Source of the DNA: Trichocoleus sp. FACHB-40
GTDB lineage: Bacteria; Cyanobacteriota; Cyanobacteriia; Cyanobacteriales; FACHB-T130
NCBI RefSeq assembly: GCF_014695915.1
Contig: NZ_JACJPF010000100.1
Coordinates: forward strand, 78,843 to 142,842
Length of the DNA stretch: 64,000 nt
Reading direction: 5' to 3'
Both the position numbers and the translations under genes were made by a program. The notes beneath the pieces were generated by a model that was given only the letters and a program-made list of their open reading frames with translations, was not told the origin of the DNA and searched no databases. Below, in pieces: positions 19,046-27,752 of the stretch (its first letter is position 1; every line of letters begins with the position of its first letter).

Positions 19046-20338
19046 ATGAAATTACACTTGAGCCTTCCAGCAGCATTGATGGGTTTGTGTCTGGGGTTGC
19101 TAGGAACTGGAGAAGCACAAGCTGCCAGTTTCACTTTTACAAAGATTGCTGATACAAGTGGCTTTTTTGACAGTTTTCGTGGGGAAGGCATGGGTGATTA
19201 CGAGCCAATTTTTGCCACTCCCGCTATCAATAATCAAGGCACCGTAGCTTTTTCGGCTTTTCTAGATGCAGGGGGTAAAGGTATCTTTACGGGCAACGGC
19301 ACCACAACGACCAGCATTGCCAATACGAACAACCTTTTTGGCAGCCCCCCTGGCAGTCCAACGGTAGGCTATACTCTTAGTGAACTTGGTTCCTTCTCTA
19401 TAAATGATGTAGGGAACGTAGCTTTTAGTGCTAATTTTGGAAGAACAGGAATTTTTACCAGCGAATTACAAAACGAAATAGAGGGTGCGGCTGGAGATAG
19501 TTTTACGCGCATTGATTATCCCTCGATCAATAACGTCGGAACTGTAGCTTTCTTACGAACAATCTCAAGGTTTAGTGGGCTGACCACAATTTTGACTGGT
19601 AAAGAATCGGTTGAGGGTGTTATTGCTTCCACCCGCTTCTATACCGAACCACCAGCTGCGGGTGTCTTTGAAAAGATTAGCGCGCCTATGATTAATGATC
19701 AAGGAACCGTAGTCTTTAGTGCTGACGTATATCAGTCTGATAGCTTCTATGATGACCTAAGTAGCGGCATTTTCACAGGCAACGGCACCAGAGATAATGG
19801 AGAAATTATCACCAACACCATTGCTGACAGCAATGGTGCCTTTAACAGTTTTAGCGACCCCTCCATTAATAATTCAGGAACCGTAGCCTTTAGTGCTGCC
19901 CTAGATACGGGAAGTAGGGGAGTTTTTACGGGCAACGGCACGACAACAACCACTATTGCCGATAGCAGTGGCGCTTTTAACAGCTTTGGTACTCCCTCAA
20001 TTAATGATTTTGGAACAGTGGCTTTTTTGGCAGGCTTAGATACGGGAGGAAGTGGCATTTTCACTGGAAACAATCCTTTCAAAGATAAGGTAATTGTTAC
20101 TGGTGACACCCTATTTGGTTCCACAGTGCAAGGGTTAAGTTTTTACCGAGAAGGGTTGAATAATTCCGGTCAGGTAGCGTTTTTTGCCAGTCTTGCTAAT
20201 GGCACTAGCGGAATTTTTCGCGCCGATCCAATAGTAGTTGAACCGCCAAAAGATGTTCCGGAACCTGCTGGCTTGTTGGGTTTACTGGCTTTTGGTACTT
20301 TCGGTGCTACTTCAGTGATGAAACGCAAACAGAAATAG
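19046..20338 (+). CDS. NxxGxVAF-repeat PEP-CTERM surface protein, paralogue 3
   Basis: ATG 19046 starts MKLHLSLPAALMGLCLGLLG, with an AGGAG ribosome site and only 19 bases from the previous stop, so it is probably co-transcribed. It is the closest relative of paralogue 2 along nearly the whole length, including the non-repeat insert with ESVEGVIASTRFYTEP. It ends DVPEPAGLLGLLAFGTFGATSVMKRKQK, where PEP-A-G replaces the more usual PEP-A-S and a longer basic tail appears. Role as for the other copies: exported, exosortase-sorted, likely beta-propeller. Confidence 0.88.
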   Translation: MKLHLSLPAALMGLCLGLLGTGEAQAASFTFTKIADTSGFFDSFRGEGMGDYEPIFATPAINNQGTVAFSAFLDAGGKGIFTGNGTTTTSIANTNNLFGSPPGSPTVGYTLSELGSFSINDVGNVAFSANFGRTGIFTSELQNEIEGAAGDSFTRIDYPSINNVGTVAFLRTISRFSGLTTILTGKESVEGVIASTRFYTEPPAAGVFEKISAPMINDQGTVVFSADVYQSDSFYDDLSSGIFTGNGTRDNGEIITNTIADSNGAFNSFSDPSINNSGTVAFSAALDTGSRGVFTGNGTTTTTIADSSGAFNSFGTPSINDFGTVAFLAGLDTGGSGIFTGNNPFKDKVIVTGDTLFGSTVQGLSFYREGLNNSGQVAFFASLANGTSGIFRADPIVVEPPKDVPEPAGLLGLLAFGTFGATSVMKRKQK

Positions 20339-20376
20339 CAGATAAACAGTTACCTAATTGCTGGATAAAAATAGCC

Positions 20377-21675
20377 ATGAAATTACACTTTAACATACCA
20401 GCAGCGTTGATGGGTTTGTGTCTGGGTTTGCTAGCAACTGGAGAAGCACAAGCTGCCAGTTTCAATTTTACAAAAATTGCTGACACCAACAGTTCTTTTA
20501 GCAGCTTTAGTAATAGTAACCCCAATGATAACTTCTTTGGTAGCCCTGCCCTTAATAATACAGGAACCGTCGCCTTTTATGCTGCACTAGATGTGGGTGG
20601 CGAAGGGATATTCACGAGCAACGGCACAACAACTACCACCGTTGTTGACACTAATAACAGCTATGGCAATCCTAGCGGAGAGCCTATATTTAATAGCTTT
20701 AGTTCCCTCTCCATTAATGACGCAAAAACCGTAGCCTTTTTTACTAAACTTCGCTCTAGTATATCTACTACATTAATTTTTAAGGGTGAGGATGAAACCA
20801 ACTTTGAATTGGTTGTGATTGCTACCCCCCGAGAGGCCGTTTTCTTCCCCTCCATCAATAACGCTGGAACTGTAGCTTTCTTAGAAGAATTCACAGGAGT
20901 TTTCGTGCAAACCAGGATTCGTATAAGTAACGGAGGCTCTATTTCCAGCCGTTCCTGCGGCGGCGTTTTTTGCCAGCCCATTGCACCTGGTGTCTTTGAA
21001 AGCATTAGCATTCCTATGCTCAACGATGCCGGAACCGTAGCCTTTAGAGGGGGCGTATATCAGTCTGATAATGAAAGTGATATAGCAGGTGGAATTTTCA
21101 CAGGCAACGATAACCCATTTGGCTCTGAGCCTATTATCACGACCATTGCTGATACTAGCGGCATTTTTAGCGGTTTTAGCGACCCCTCCATTAATAATTC
21201 AGGCAATGTAGCCTTTATTGCGGGTCTAGATACGGGAAGTATCGGAGTTTTTACGGGCAACGGCACAACAACAACCACCATTGCTGATAGCAGTGGCGCT
21301 TTTAACAACTTTTTTAGTACTCCCTCAATTAATGATTTTGGAACAGTAGCTTTTTTGGCAGGCTTAGATGCTGGAGGAAGTGGCATTTTCACTGGAAACA
21401 ATCCTCTCAAAGATAAGGTAACTGTTACTGGTGACACCCTATTTGGTTCGACAGTGCAAGAGTTAAGTTTTTACCGAGAGGGATTGAATAATTCCGGTCA
21501 GGTGGCGTTTTTTGCCAGTCTTGCTAATGGCACTAGCGGGATTTTTCGCGCCGATCCAATAGTAGTTGAACCGCCAAAAGATGTTCCGGAGCCTGCTGGC
21601 TTTTTGGGGTTATGGGCGGTTGGTGTATGGAGTGCAACTTCAGCACTAAAGCGCAAACAGAAACAGCCTTCTTAA
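20377..21675 (+). CDS. NxxGxVAF-repeat PEP-CTERM surface protein, paralogue 4
   Basis: The ATG follows the same conserved word (AAAAATAGCC) as paralogues 1 and 3. The signal peptide MKLHFNIPAALMGLCLGLLA is followed by repeats such as LNNTGTVAFYAALDVGGEGI and INNAGTVAF, and an extra segment with two cysteines (SRSCGGVFCQPIAPG) not seen in the others. The cysteines could form a disulfide outside the cell. The sorting end is DVPEPAGFLGLWAVGVWSATSALKRKQK, with Trp residues in the hydrophobic part. The middle and 3' part are near-identical in DNA to paralogues 2 and 3. Confidence 0.88.
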   Translation: MKLHFNIPAALMGLCLGLLATGEAQAASFNFTKIADTNSSFSSFSNSNPNDNFFGSPALNNTGTVAFYAALDVGGEGIFTSNGTTTTTVVDTNNSYGNPSGEPIFNSFSSLSINDAKTVAFFTKLRSSISTTLIFKGEDETNFELVVIATPREAVFFPSINNAGTVAFLEEFTGVFVQTRIRISNGGSISSRSCGGVFCQPIAPGVFESISIPMLNDAGTVAFRGGVYQSDNESDIAGGIFTGNDNPFGSEPIITTIADTSGIFSGFSDPSINNSGNVAFIAGLDTGSIGVFTGNGTTTTTIADSSGAFNNFFSTPSINDFGTVAFLAGLDAGGSGIFTGNNPLKDKVTVTGDTLFGSTVQELSFYREGLNNSGQVAFFASLANGTSGIFRADPIVVEPPKDVPEPAGFLGLWAVGVWSATSALKRKQKQPS

Positions 21676-21739
21676 CGGCTGATGGTATGCGATCGCATTG
21701 CACTTTTATCAACTTATAACTTTTGGAGAAATAACTCGT

Positions 21740-22477
21740 ATGGCTACCTTAAGAAAAACATTTTCAGCCTTAACCTTCAGCACAATCTGCTCAGTTTCTT
21801 TATCTACGCTGATGGCACCTGAAAGTGTGCAGGCTGCTACATTGACCAAATTAACTTTCGATGAGCTACCGACTCAACCAGTAGATGATTTAAGTTTTAA
21901 GGGAGTCACCTTTGATTTCAAGGTAGATGGAATAGACTCAACTGCTGCCACCTACAATGTTGTAAGAACTTGGGATCTATCAGAAATAGGAGGTCTCCCG
22001 CCAGGAACTCTACTCTATAATTTGGATTTATCACCCCCCGTCTTAGCAACCGATGCCCCTGGTATCCTTACACTTGATTTCACCATGCCGACGGCAGAAC
22101 TTATGTTCGACGTGGCAAGGCTAGTGAGTTTTCTTGAGCCTATGCCTACATTTACTATTGAACTCTTTAATGAGGCGTTAAGTTCTATTAGCATCCAGCA
22201 GGTGATTCTGGATGAAGACACAATCGGCATTATTTTCCCCTCTCCGATAAGAGCGGCTGTTGTGGGTAAAACTTTTGCCTATAGCGGAACTTCAGTAAAA
22301 CGGGCAGTTATAGATTTCAGTAACACAGGTTCAGTTGGATTTGACAACCTAACTTATCAAGTTGCCACTCAAACCACTCCGGTTCCCGAACCTGCTTCAG
22401 TGTTGGGTTTATTAGCCTTTGGTGCTTTGGGTGCAACGAAAGTAATGAAGCGCAAGCAAATTAACTCCGCATCCTAG
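21740..22477 (+). CDS. PEP-CTERM protein of a different family
   Basis: I start at ATG 21740 (MATLRKTFSALTFSTICSVS) with a TGGAGAA ribosome site; an upstream in-frame ATG at 21698 adds 14 residues that spoil the signal peptide. After cleavage near VQAAT, the mature protein is an all-beta domain (TKLTFDELPTQPVDDLSFKG, FDNLTYQV) of the kind seen in many exported beta-sandwich PEP-CTERM proteins. It ends PVPEPASVLGLLAFGALGATKVMKRKQ. It is unrelated in sequence to the four NxxGxVAF copies before it. The 3' end overlaps the convergent helicase gene by 17 bases. Confidence 0.82.
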   Translation: MATLRKTFSALTFSTICSVSLSTLMAPESVQAATLTKLTFDELPTQPVDDLSFKGVTFDFKVDGIDSTAATYNVVRTWDLSEIGGLPPGTLLYNLDLSPPVLATDAPGILTLDFTMPTAELMFDVARLVSFLEPMPTFTIELFNEALSSISIQQVILDEDTIGIIFPSPIRAAVVGKTFAYSGTSVKRAVIDFSNTGSVGFDNLTYQVATQTTPVPEPASVLGLLAFGALGATKVMKRKQINSAS

Positions 22478-24860
22478 ATAAGGTGACTACCGATTTCGGA
22501 AACTGACTCTTCAGCGCGGGTATGACTGGGCAAGGTTTTTTCTCCTGTAAGCTGTCTTGATGGCTCCAGTTGAAGGTGTTCCAGCGGAAAGGGCCTTTTT
22601 GGGAGGCGGACATCCAGAGTAGGCGCTTTGCCCGTGTCATGGCTACATAGAGGAGGCGGAATTCTTCTGCGGCTTTGAGTTGTCCTGCTTGTTCCCAGGC
22701 GAGGGGTGCTACTGGCGGTACTTGACCGTGGAGATGGGCGCGAATTTGCGCCCTAGCTACTTCTGCTAAGGTAAAATCACCCAAAAACTGGGCAGCTGTT
22801 GGCACCCAAGGACTACCAGGAATGCTATCCTCGTGCAGAAACGGGATAAACACGTAATCCCAATCTAGCCCTTTGGCTTTGTGCATGGTGATGATGGTGA
22901 CTTGACCGGAACGGATATAACGAGCGTCTGTGTCTTCCGTTTCTACGGGTTCAAATCGTTCCGAGTTCACAATTTCGCTCAGTACCTCTAGTGTGGCGCT
23001 CATGGAACTGTTGCCAGAGGTAGCGATCGCAATTCGTTCTGCTAATTTATCTGCTGTGGCTAGCTCGGATTGGCCATATTTTAAGGTTAGCGCCAGGAAA
23101 GTTGGCAGTTGGTACTGGGGGAGTTCTAGGCGGGCGCGAAGTAAACTGCGACAGTAACGCGCCGCCTGCTGCACTGGTGGTGTCTGTGCTGGGTCGAGGG
23201 GGCCTGGATAGAGAAATTGCTCTGGGAAGGTGGCGAGGGCGTTCAGATCTTGGGTGGGAATTAGTTCGCGTTTGACGAGGACTTCTAGTGCGGCTTTTAA
23301 GTAGTCTGGGGAATGAGGGCGGTCGAGAAATTGCAGCATGGCGAGGATTTCAGCGGGAACGCGGGAGTGGCGATCGCTTTCTCCTACCTCGAACACTTTA
23401 ATATCGTGCTGACGTTCCAGATAATCTAGTTTCTCTTTAACAAATCGGGCTTGCCGATTTTCCCGCACCAAAACAGCTGCCCGACTATTTGGGGTTTTCC
23501 CAAATAATTCAATAACTCGCTCTCCAATTAACTCAACTGTATGGTAAACATCGCGGGGACTATAAATTTCCAGTCCCCGACCTGTGGCGCTAGGATTGGC
23601 ATCAGTCTGCGGATCGTCTGCATCAACGGGGCGAATTTCTTGCTCACGAAACGGGAGTTCGGCTGTTGGTTGTTTGTTGTCTCTTGTTCGTTGTCGGTTG
23701 ACTGCTGCCGATTGTTGATTCACCCAGCCTAGAACAAAGTTAGCGGCGGCGATGATAATAGGGGTACTACGACCAGCTCGATCCATTGTTGCCAAGCGGT
23801 TGAGGTGCTGACAATCTTCGCAGAACCGCCGGAAATAAATGGGGTCGGCTGGGGTGAAGGTGGAGTTGATGGCTTGGTTAGGATCTCCTACCCGCACCAA
23901 ATTAAGATTGTAGAGACGGGATACATTGCTCTGGTTTGAATCTAAGGCGGTTGGGTAATCTGTAGTAGCGAGAATTTCTAACAGCTGACTCTGGAGGGGG
24001 CTGGAGTCTTGGGCTTCGTCTTCAAAGACGGCAAAAACTTGATTCTGCCACAATTGGCGGGCGCTGTCGTTTTTCAGTACGCGCAGTGCGCCTAAAATCA
24101 TTTCGTCGTAGTCGATTAAGTCACGCGATCGCAATAATGCTTGATACTGCTCGTACAATCCAGCTGCTACGCTCAAAATCCCATAATCATCCGGTGTCTG
24201 CCTTGCCAATGCCCACAAATCTTGCGGCAAGAGACCAGAACTTTTCGCTTCGTGAATCACTGTGTTGGCGATGCTAGGCAGCACCTCAGTCCGTAAAACT
24301 GCCTGACGGCGCAACCGCTCAGTTTCTTCCCCATCAAATTGAATGCCCTCTAGCAGCGTCCCGTAACGCCCATGATTAGCAGAAATCCATCGCTCTACAC
24401 AGTCTCGAATTAACCGATGACTTTGGTTGGGAGAAACCACCGTCGCCGTTTCCAAATTCAAACCCGATAACTCTGGATGGCGAGTGGCAATATTCAGCGC
24501 CAAACCGTGTAAAGTATGGACAATAAAGCCTGTTTGTGGTAGCAGTAAATCTTCCCGGAGACACTGACGAATTTTCGCTTTGATATTAGCAGCAGCAGAG
24601 CGGGTAAAGGTGACGATGACTAAATAGCGTCGCGTATGCAGCTGTTCGCGAGCAATCGCTAAAGCAGCTGCTACTGCCATCCCCGTTGATTTACCTGCGC
24701 CAGGGACAGCAGAAACCGCCAACGGCCCAGAACGCCAGTCAGCCATGCTTTGCTGCCCTTCCCGCAGCCCATCGCGGAGTCGCAGCATCGCCTCTTCCCG
24801 CACAGGTGCAATAGACGGCTGGGGTGTACCATCGGGTGAAATTAGATTATCGTCGTTCAT
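22461..24860 (-). CDS. UvrD/Rep-like superfamily 1 DNA helicase
   Basis: This 799-residue helicase shows the SF1A motifs in order: Walker A AVPGAGKST near residue 55, motif Ia VTFTRSAA, Walker B FEDEAQDSSPLQ, motif III GDPNQAIN, motif V TMHKAKGLDWDYVFIP and motif VI LLYVAMTRAKRLLWMS. It would unwind DNA 3' to 5' in repair or recombination. AddAB/RecBCD nuclease residues are not evident, so it is a free-standing helicase. The last codons overlap the PEP-CTERM gene on the other strand, so its terminator must lie inside that gene. Confidence 0.9.
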   Translation of the reverse strand: MNDDNLISPDGTPQPSIAPVREEAMLRLRDGLREGQQSMADWRSGPLAVSAVPGAGKSTGMAVAAALAIAREQLHTRRYLVIVTFTRSAAANIKAKIRQCLREDLLLPQTGFIVHTLHGLALNIATRHPELSGLNLETATVVSPNQSHRLIRDCVERWISANHGRYGTLLEGIQFDGEETERLRRQAVLRTEVLPSIANTVIHEAKSSGLLPQDLWALARQTPDDYGILSVAAGLYEQYQALLRSRDLIDYDEMILGALRVLKNDSARQLWQNQVFAVFEDEAQDSSPLQSQLLEILATTDYPTALDSNQSNVSRLYNLNLVRVGDPNQAINSTFTPADPIYFRRFCEDCQHLNRLATMDRAGRSTPIIIAAANFVLGWVNQQSAAVNRQRTRDNKQPTAELPFREQEIRPVDADDPQTDANPSATGRGLEIYSPRDVYHTVELIGERVIELFGKTPNSRAAVLVRENRQARFVKEKLDYLERQHDIKVFEVGESDRHSRVPAEILAMLQFLDRPHSPDYLKAALEVLVKRELIPTQDLNALATFPEQFLYPGPLDPAQTPPVQQAARYCRSLLRARLELPQYQLPTFLALTLKYGQSELATADKLAERIAIATSGNSSMSATLEVLSEIVNSERFEPVETEDTDARYIRSGQVTIITMHKAKGLDWDYVFIPFLHEDSIPGSPWVPTAAQFLGDFTLAEVARAQIRAHLHGQVPPVAPLAWEQAGQLKAAEEFRLLYVAMTRAKRLLWMSASQKGPFRWNTFNWSHQDSLQEKKPCPVIPALKSQFPKSVVTLSRMRS

Positions 24861-24870
24861 GGAAGGATGG

Positions 24871-24898
24871 CTAATGGCTAATGGCTAATGGCTGATGG
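24871..24898. repeat. CTAATGG heptamer tandem repeat
   Basis: Three perfect CTAATGG copies and one variant (CTGATGG) lie between the divergent helicase and glycosyltransferase genes. The same word family occurs at about 10996-11025, 47860-47900 and 50555-50642. Confidence 0.8.
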
Positions 24899-24940
24899 CT
24901 TTTGAACAAGCGAGCAATTAGCAATGGACAACGGACAAAA

Positions 24941-26722
24941 ATGAATCAATCTATTAATTTCTTTCTACATTATTTAGCGCTGGCTGCGGTAATTGGTGTG
25001 GGAGCTGCTTTGCGGTTTTGGCATCTCGACCTGAAACCTCTTTGGTTGGATGAGGTAATTACGGCGTTATTTAGCTTGGGACGCACCTATGATGACGTAC
25101 CGCTAAATGTAGCTTTTCCCCTCTCAACATTAGAGCAAATTTTCACGCTTAACCCAGAAGTCACATGGTCGGAAATTGCACAAACACTTGCTACTCAGTC
25201 TACCCATCCTCCCTTATTTTTTTGCTTAATGCACAGCTGGCTTTCCTGGTTAAACTCAGTTGATGCCGATGCTTTAAAGTCGTGGGTGTGGGCTGTGCGA
25301 TCGCTTCCAGCAATATTTGGAGTAATTGCGATCGCGGCAATTTACTGGCTGGGTAGCGTTGCTTTCTCCAGAACCACTGGTTTAATTACCGCCGCTATAA
25401 TGGCTGTTTCCCCTTTTGGAGTTTACCTTTCCCAAGAGGCAAGACACTATACTTTGCCAGTATTACTAATTACCTTAGCTCTTTTAGGATTAATTCAAAT
25501 CCAGCAAAACCGGGAAAAGGGTATTTCAACACAAGTCCTTGTTTGTCTAGCCTGGGGAATATTTAACAGCATTGGTTTCTACGTCCACTACTTTTTTATC
25601 CTCGCTTTCATCGCCCAAATCTTCGCCCTTATTTTCATGCAAGTTACAAGGCTTCATGGGATATCCCCAACTTCCTTTAACGATGGGCGCGGCAAAACTA
25701 AGAATATAAGACTTTTATTTTTACCTCTTGCCTTTGCTTGCTTGCCTTTTTTATTCTATCTGCCGTGGTTGCAAGTTTTAATGGCACATTTCAACCGCCC
25801 AGAAACCAGTTGGCTACCTTCTCCACATAATATTGCTCCCCTATATCAAACTCTTGCTGGCTGGCTGGTGATGGTGGTTTCTCTACCAGTAGAAAACCAA
25901 CCTCTCTGGATTGCAGTTACAAATGGACTGCTGATGCTTCTATTTGGTGTTTGGCTCTTAAAATACGTTATTTTTGATGCTTTCAGGGTAAAGTCAAAAT
26001 TTATTCCCAATATAAGTCGTTATTGGGCAATTTTAACTTTTGTTATTTTCAGCCTGTGTGTGCTGCTCCAATTCTTCGCTGTTATCTACCTTTTGGACAA
26101 AGATATCACTATTGCTCCTCGTTATAACTTTGTTTATTATCCCGCTATGTGCGCTATTTTGGGAGCTATTTTTACTATTCATCTGAGCAAGGTAAAAATT
26201 AAAAAGGCAACCGGATATAGAAACGCGAATGGCTTCTTTACATTTTACTTTTTAGTTTCCTTTATAAGTTGTGTGTTTGTGGTTTTTAACCTAACCTTTC
26301 AAAAACCCTTCAACCCGCAGCGAGTCGCCCAGAACATGAACATAGAACCTGATGCTGGTTTGATGGTTGTGGTGGGATACGAAAGTTCTCAGGATGTAGC
26401 GTTGGGATTAAGCTTTGCACTAGCACTCGACAAACTACGGACACCTAATATAGATGCTTTAGAGTCGAAGCGATCGCTTGAAAATGAAAAAGCGTATTTT
26501 GCTTTCTTAGACAGAAAAACTGGTTATGATAACGTTTGGCAAGAGGTGTCTGTGCTCCAAACTCCCTTAGAAAAACCGCTCAACTTGTGGGTGGTTGCCC
26601 CTGGACTCAAGCGGAGGGATTATCCCCAAGATTTAGCCCTTTCTGATAAATACACTTGTAATATTGAGCAAACTGAACATTATCGGATCGGGGTTCCGTA
26701 TCAACTGTATCGGTGTCGTTAG
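24941..26722 (+). CDS. GT39/PMT-like membrane glycosyltransferase
   Basis: This integral membrane protein of about 593 residues has many hydrophobic segments. The first extracytoplasmic loop contains RFWHLDLKPLWLDEVITA, the Asp-Glu pair characteristic of dolichyl-phosphate-mannose and ArnT-like glycosyltransferases, which use a lipid-linked sugar outside the membrane. A C-terminal soluble part follows the last helix. I start at ATG 24941; the frame from 24902 begins at a TTG inside repeat DNA. The acceptor cannot be told from context, as neighbours are a helicase and ldcA. Confidence 0.8.
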   Translation: MNQSINFFLHYLALAAVIGVGAALRFWHLDLKPLWLDEVITALFSLGRTYDDVPLNVAFPLSTLEQIFTLNPEVTWSEIAQTLATQSTHPPLFFCLMHSWLSWLNSVDADALKSWVWAVRSLPAIFGVIAIAAIYWLGSVAFSRTTGLITAAIMAVSPFGVYLSQEARHYTLPVLLITLALLGLIQIQQNREKGISTQVLVCLAWGIFNSIGFYVHYFFILAFIAQIFALIFMQVTRLHGISPTSFNDGRGKTKNIRLLFLPLAFACLPFLFYLPWLQVLMAHFNRPETSWLPSPHNIAPLYQTLAGWLVMVVSLPVENQPLWIAVTNGLLMLLFGVWLLKYVIFDAFRVKSKFIPNISRYWAILTFVIFSLCVLLQFFAVIYLLDKDITIAPRYNFVYYPAMCAILGAIFTIHLSKVKIKKATGYRNANGFFTFYFLVSFISCVFVVFNLTFQKPFNPQRVAQNMNIEPDAGLMVVVGYESSQDVALGLSFALALDKLRTPNIDALESKRSLENEKAYFAFLDRKTGYDNVWQEVSVLQTPLEKPLNLWVVAPGLKRRDYPQDLALSDKYTCNIEQTEHYRIGVPYQLYRCR

Positions 26723-26779
26723 TTCTTATGTTTATTCGGTGATTAAAACAGTTTTTTTCGGAGTCTAGGCATCCCAATT

Positions 26780-27718
26780 ATGAATCTTTGCTCTTTGCCA
26801 CCAGCCCTACAACCAGGGGATTTGCTACGAGTAATTGCCCCCAGTGGTGCAATGCGTGAAGTTGAGGCGTTTGAAAAGGGTGTGGAGATATGGCGATCGC
26901 GTGGGTATCAAGTAAAAGTAGATGATAATGTGAGCGATCGCTATGGCTACCTTGCTGGAACAGATGAGAACCGTCGTCGCCAGTTGCGAGAAGCATGGCA
27001 TGACCCAGAATGTAAGGGTATCCTTTGTGCTAGAGGTGGTTACGGTAGTGCCAGATTATTAGAAGATTGGACTTGGCAAGCCAGGGACAAGCAAGTCCCA
27101 ATCCCCAATCCCCAATCCCCAATCCCCAATCCCAAGTGGTTAATCGGCTTTTCTGACGTTACAGGCTTGCTATGGAGTCTTAGCAAGGAGGGGATTGCAG
27201 GCGTTCATGGGCCGCTGTTGACGACGATTGCAGCTGAGCCTGAGTGGTCAAAACAGCGACTATTTGACTTGGTGGAAGGGCGTTCTGTAGAACCTTTGAA
27301 AGGTACAGGTTGGGGTGGTGGCCAAGCGAGTGGCATTTTGCTACCAGCAAATCTGACAGTAGCGACGCATTTTTTAAACACACCGATACAACCTGAACTT
27401 GATGGCGTTATTTTGGCACTGGAAGATGTGACTGAAGTTCCTTACCGCATCGACAGATTGCTGACCCAATGGCGACTTTCTGGTGCTTTTAAGAAAGTCC
27501 GAGGAATTGCTTTGGGACGCTTTAGCCGATGTGAGGCTCCGCCTAATATTCCTAGTTTGACAATTGAGGAAGTTTTGCGCGATCGCTTGTCTCTTCTCAA
27601 CATTCCGATTGTCTCCGATCTCCCTTTTGGTCACGATGGTTGCAACGCAGCTCTACCTATAGGAATACTCGGTTTACTAGACGCAGACGAAGGCATTTTA
27701 AGCCTACGATCCCAGTAA
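26780..27718 (+). CDS. ldcA: Muramoyltetrapeptide LD-carboxypeptidase (peptidase S66)
   Basis: LdcA removes the terminal D-alanine from tetrapeptides during peptidoglycan recycling in the cytosol. The triad can be placed: Ser125 in GFSDVT, Glu215 in ALEDVTE and His285 in FGHD, spaced as in characterised S66 enzymes. The substrate-loop motif RGGYGSARLL is at 85-94. Residues 105-119, rich in Pro, Asn and Ile (VPIPNPQSPIPNP), are encoded by an expanded CCCCAAT heptamer and form an insertion between the RGGYG loop and the nucleophile strand. The enzyme may tolerate it as a surface loop. Confidence 0.92.
   Translation: MNLCSLPPALQPGDLLRVIAPSGAMREVEAFEKGVEIWRSRGYQVKVDDNVSDRYGYLAGTDENRRRQLREAWHDPECKGILCARGGYGSARLLEDWTWQARDKQVPIPNPQSPIPNPKWLIGFSDVTGLLWSLSKEGIAGVHGPLLTTIAAEPEWSKQRLFDLVEGRSVEPLKGTGWGGGQASGILLPANLTVATHFLNTPIQPELDGVILALEDVTEVPYRIDRLLTQWRLSGAFKKVRGIALGRFSRCEAPPNIPSLTIEEVLRDRLSLLNIPIVSDLPFGHDGCNAALPIGILGLLDADEGILSLRSQ
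27097..27133. repeat. CCCCAAT heptamer repeat inside ldcA
   Basis: About five copies of CCCCAAT run through the coding frame. The same heptamer is found in intergenic patches near 15755-15765 and 38515-38530. Because 7 is not a multiple of 3, only changes by three units keep the frame, so copy number is constrained or can switch the gene off. Confidence 0.9.
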
Positions 27719-27752
27719 GAAGAAGTTTTGCTTAATGGGAGATGACAAAATA

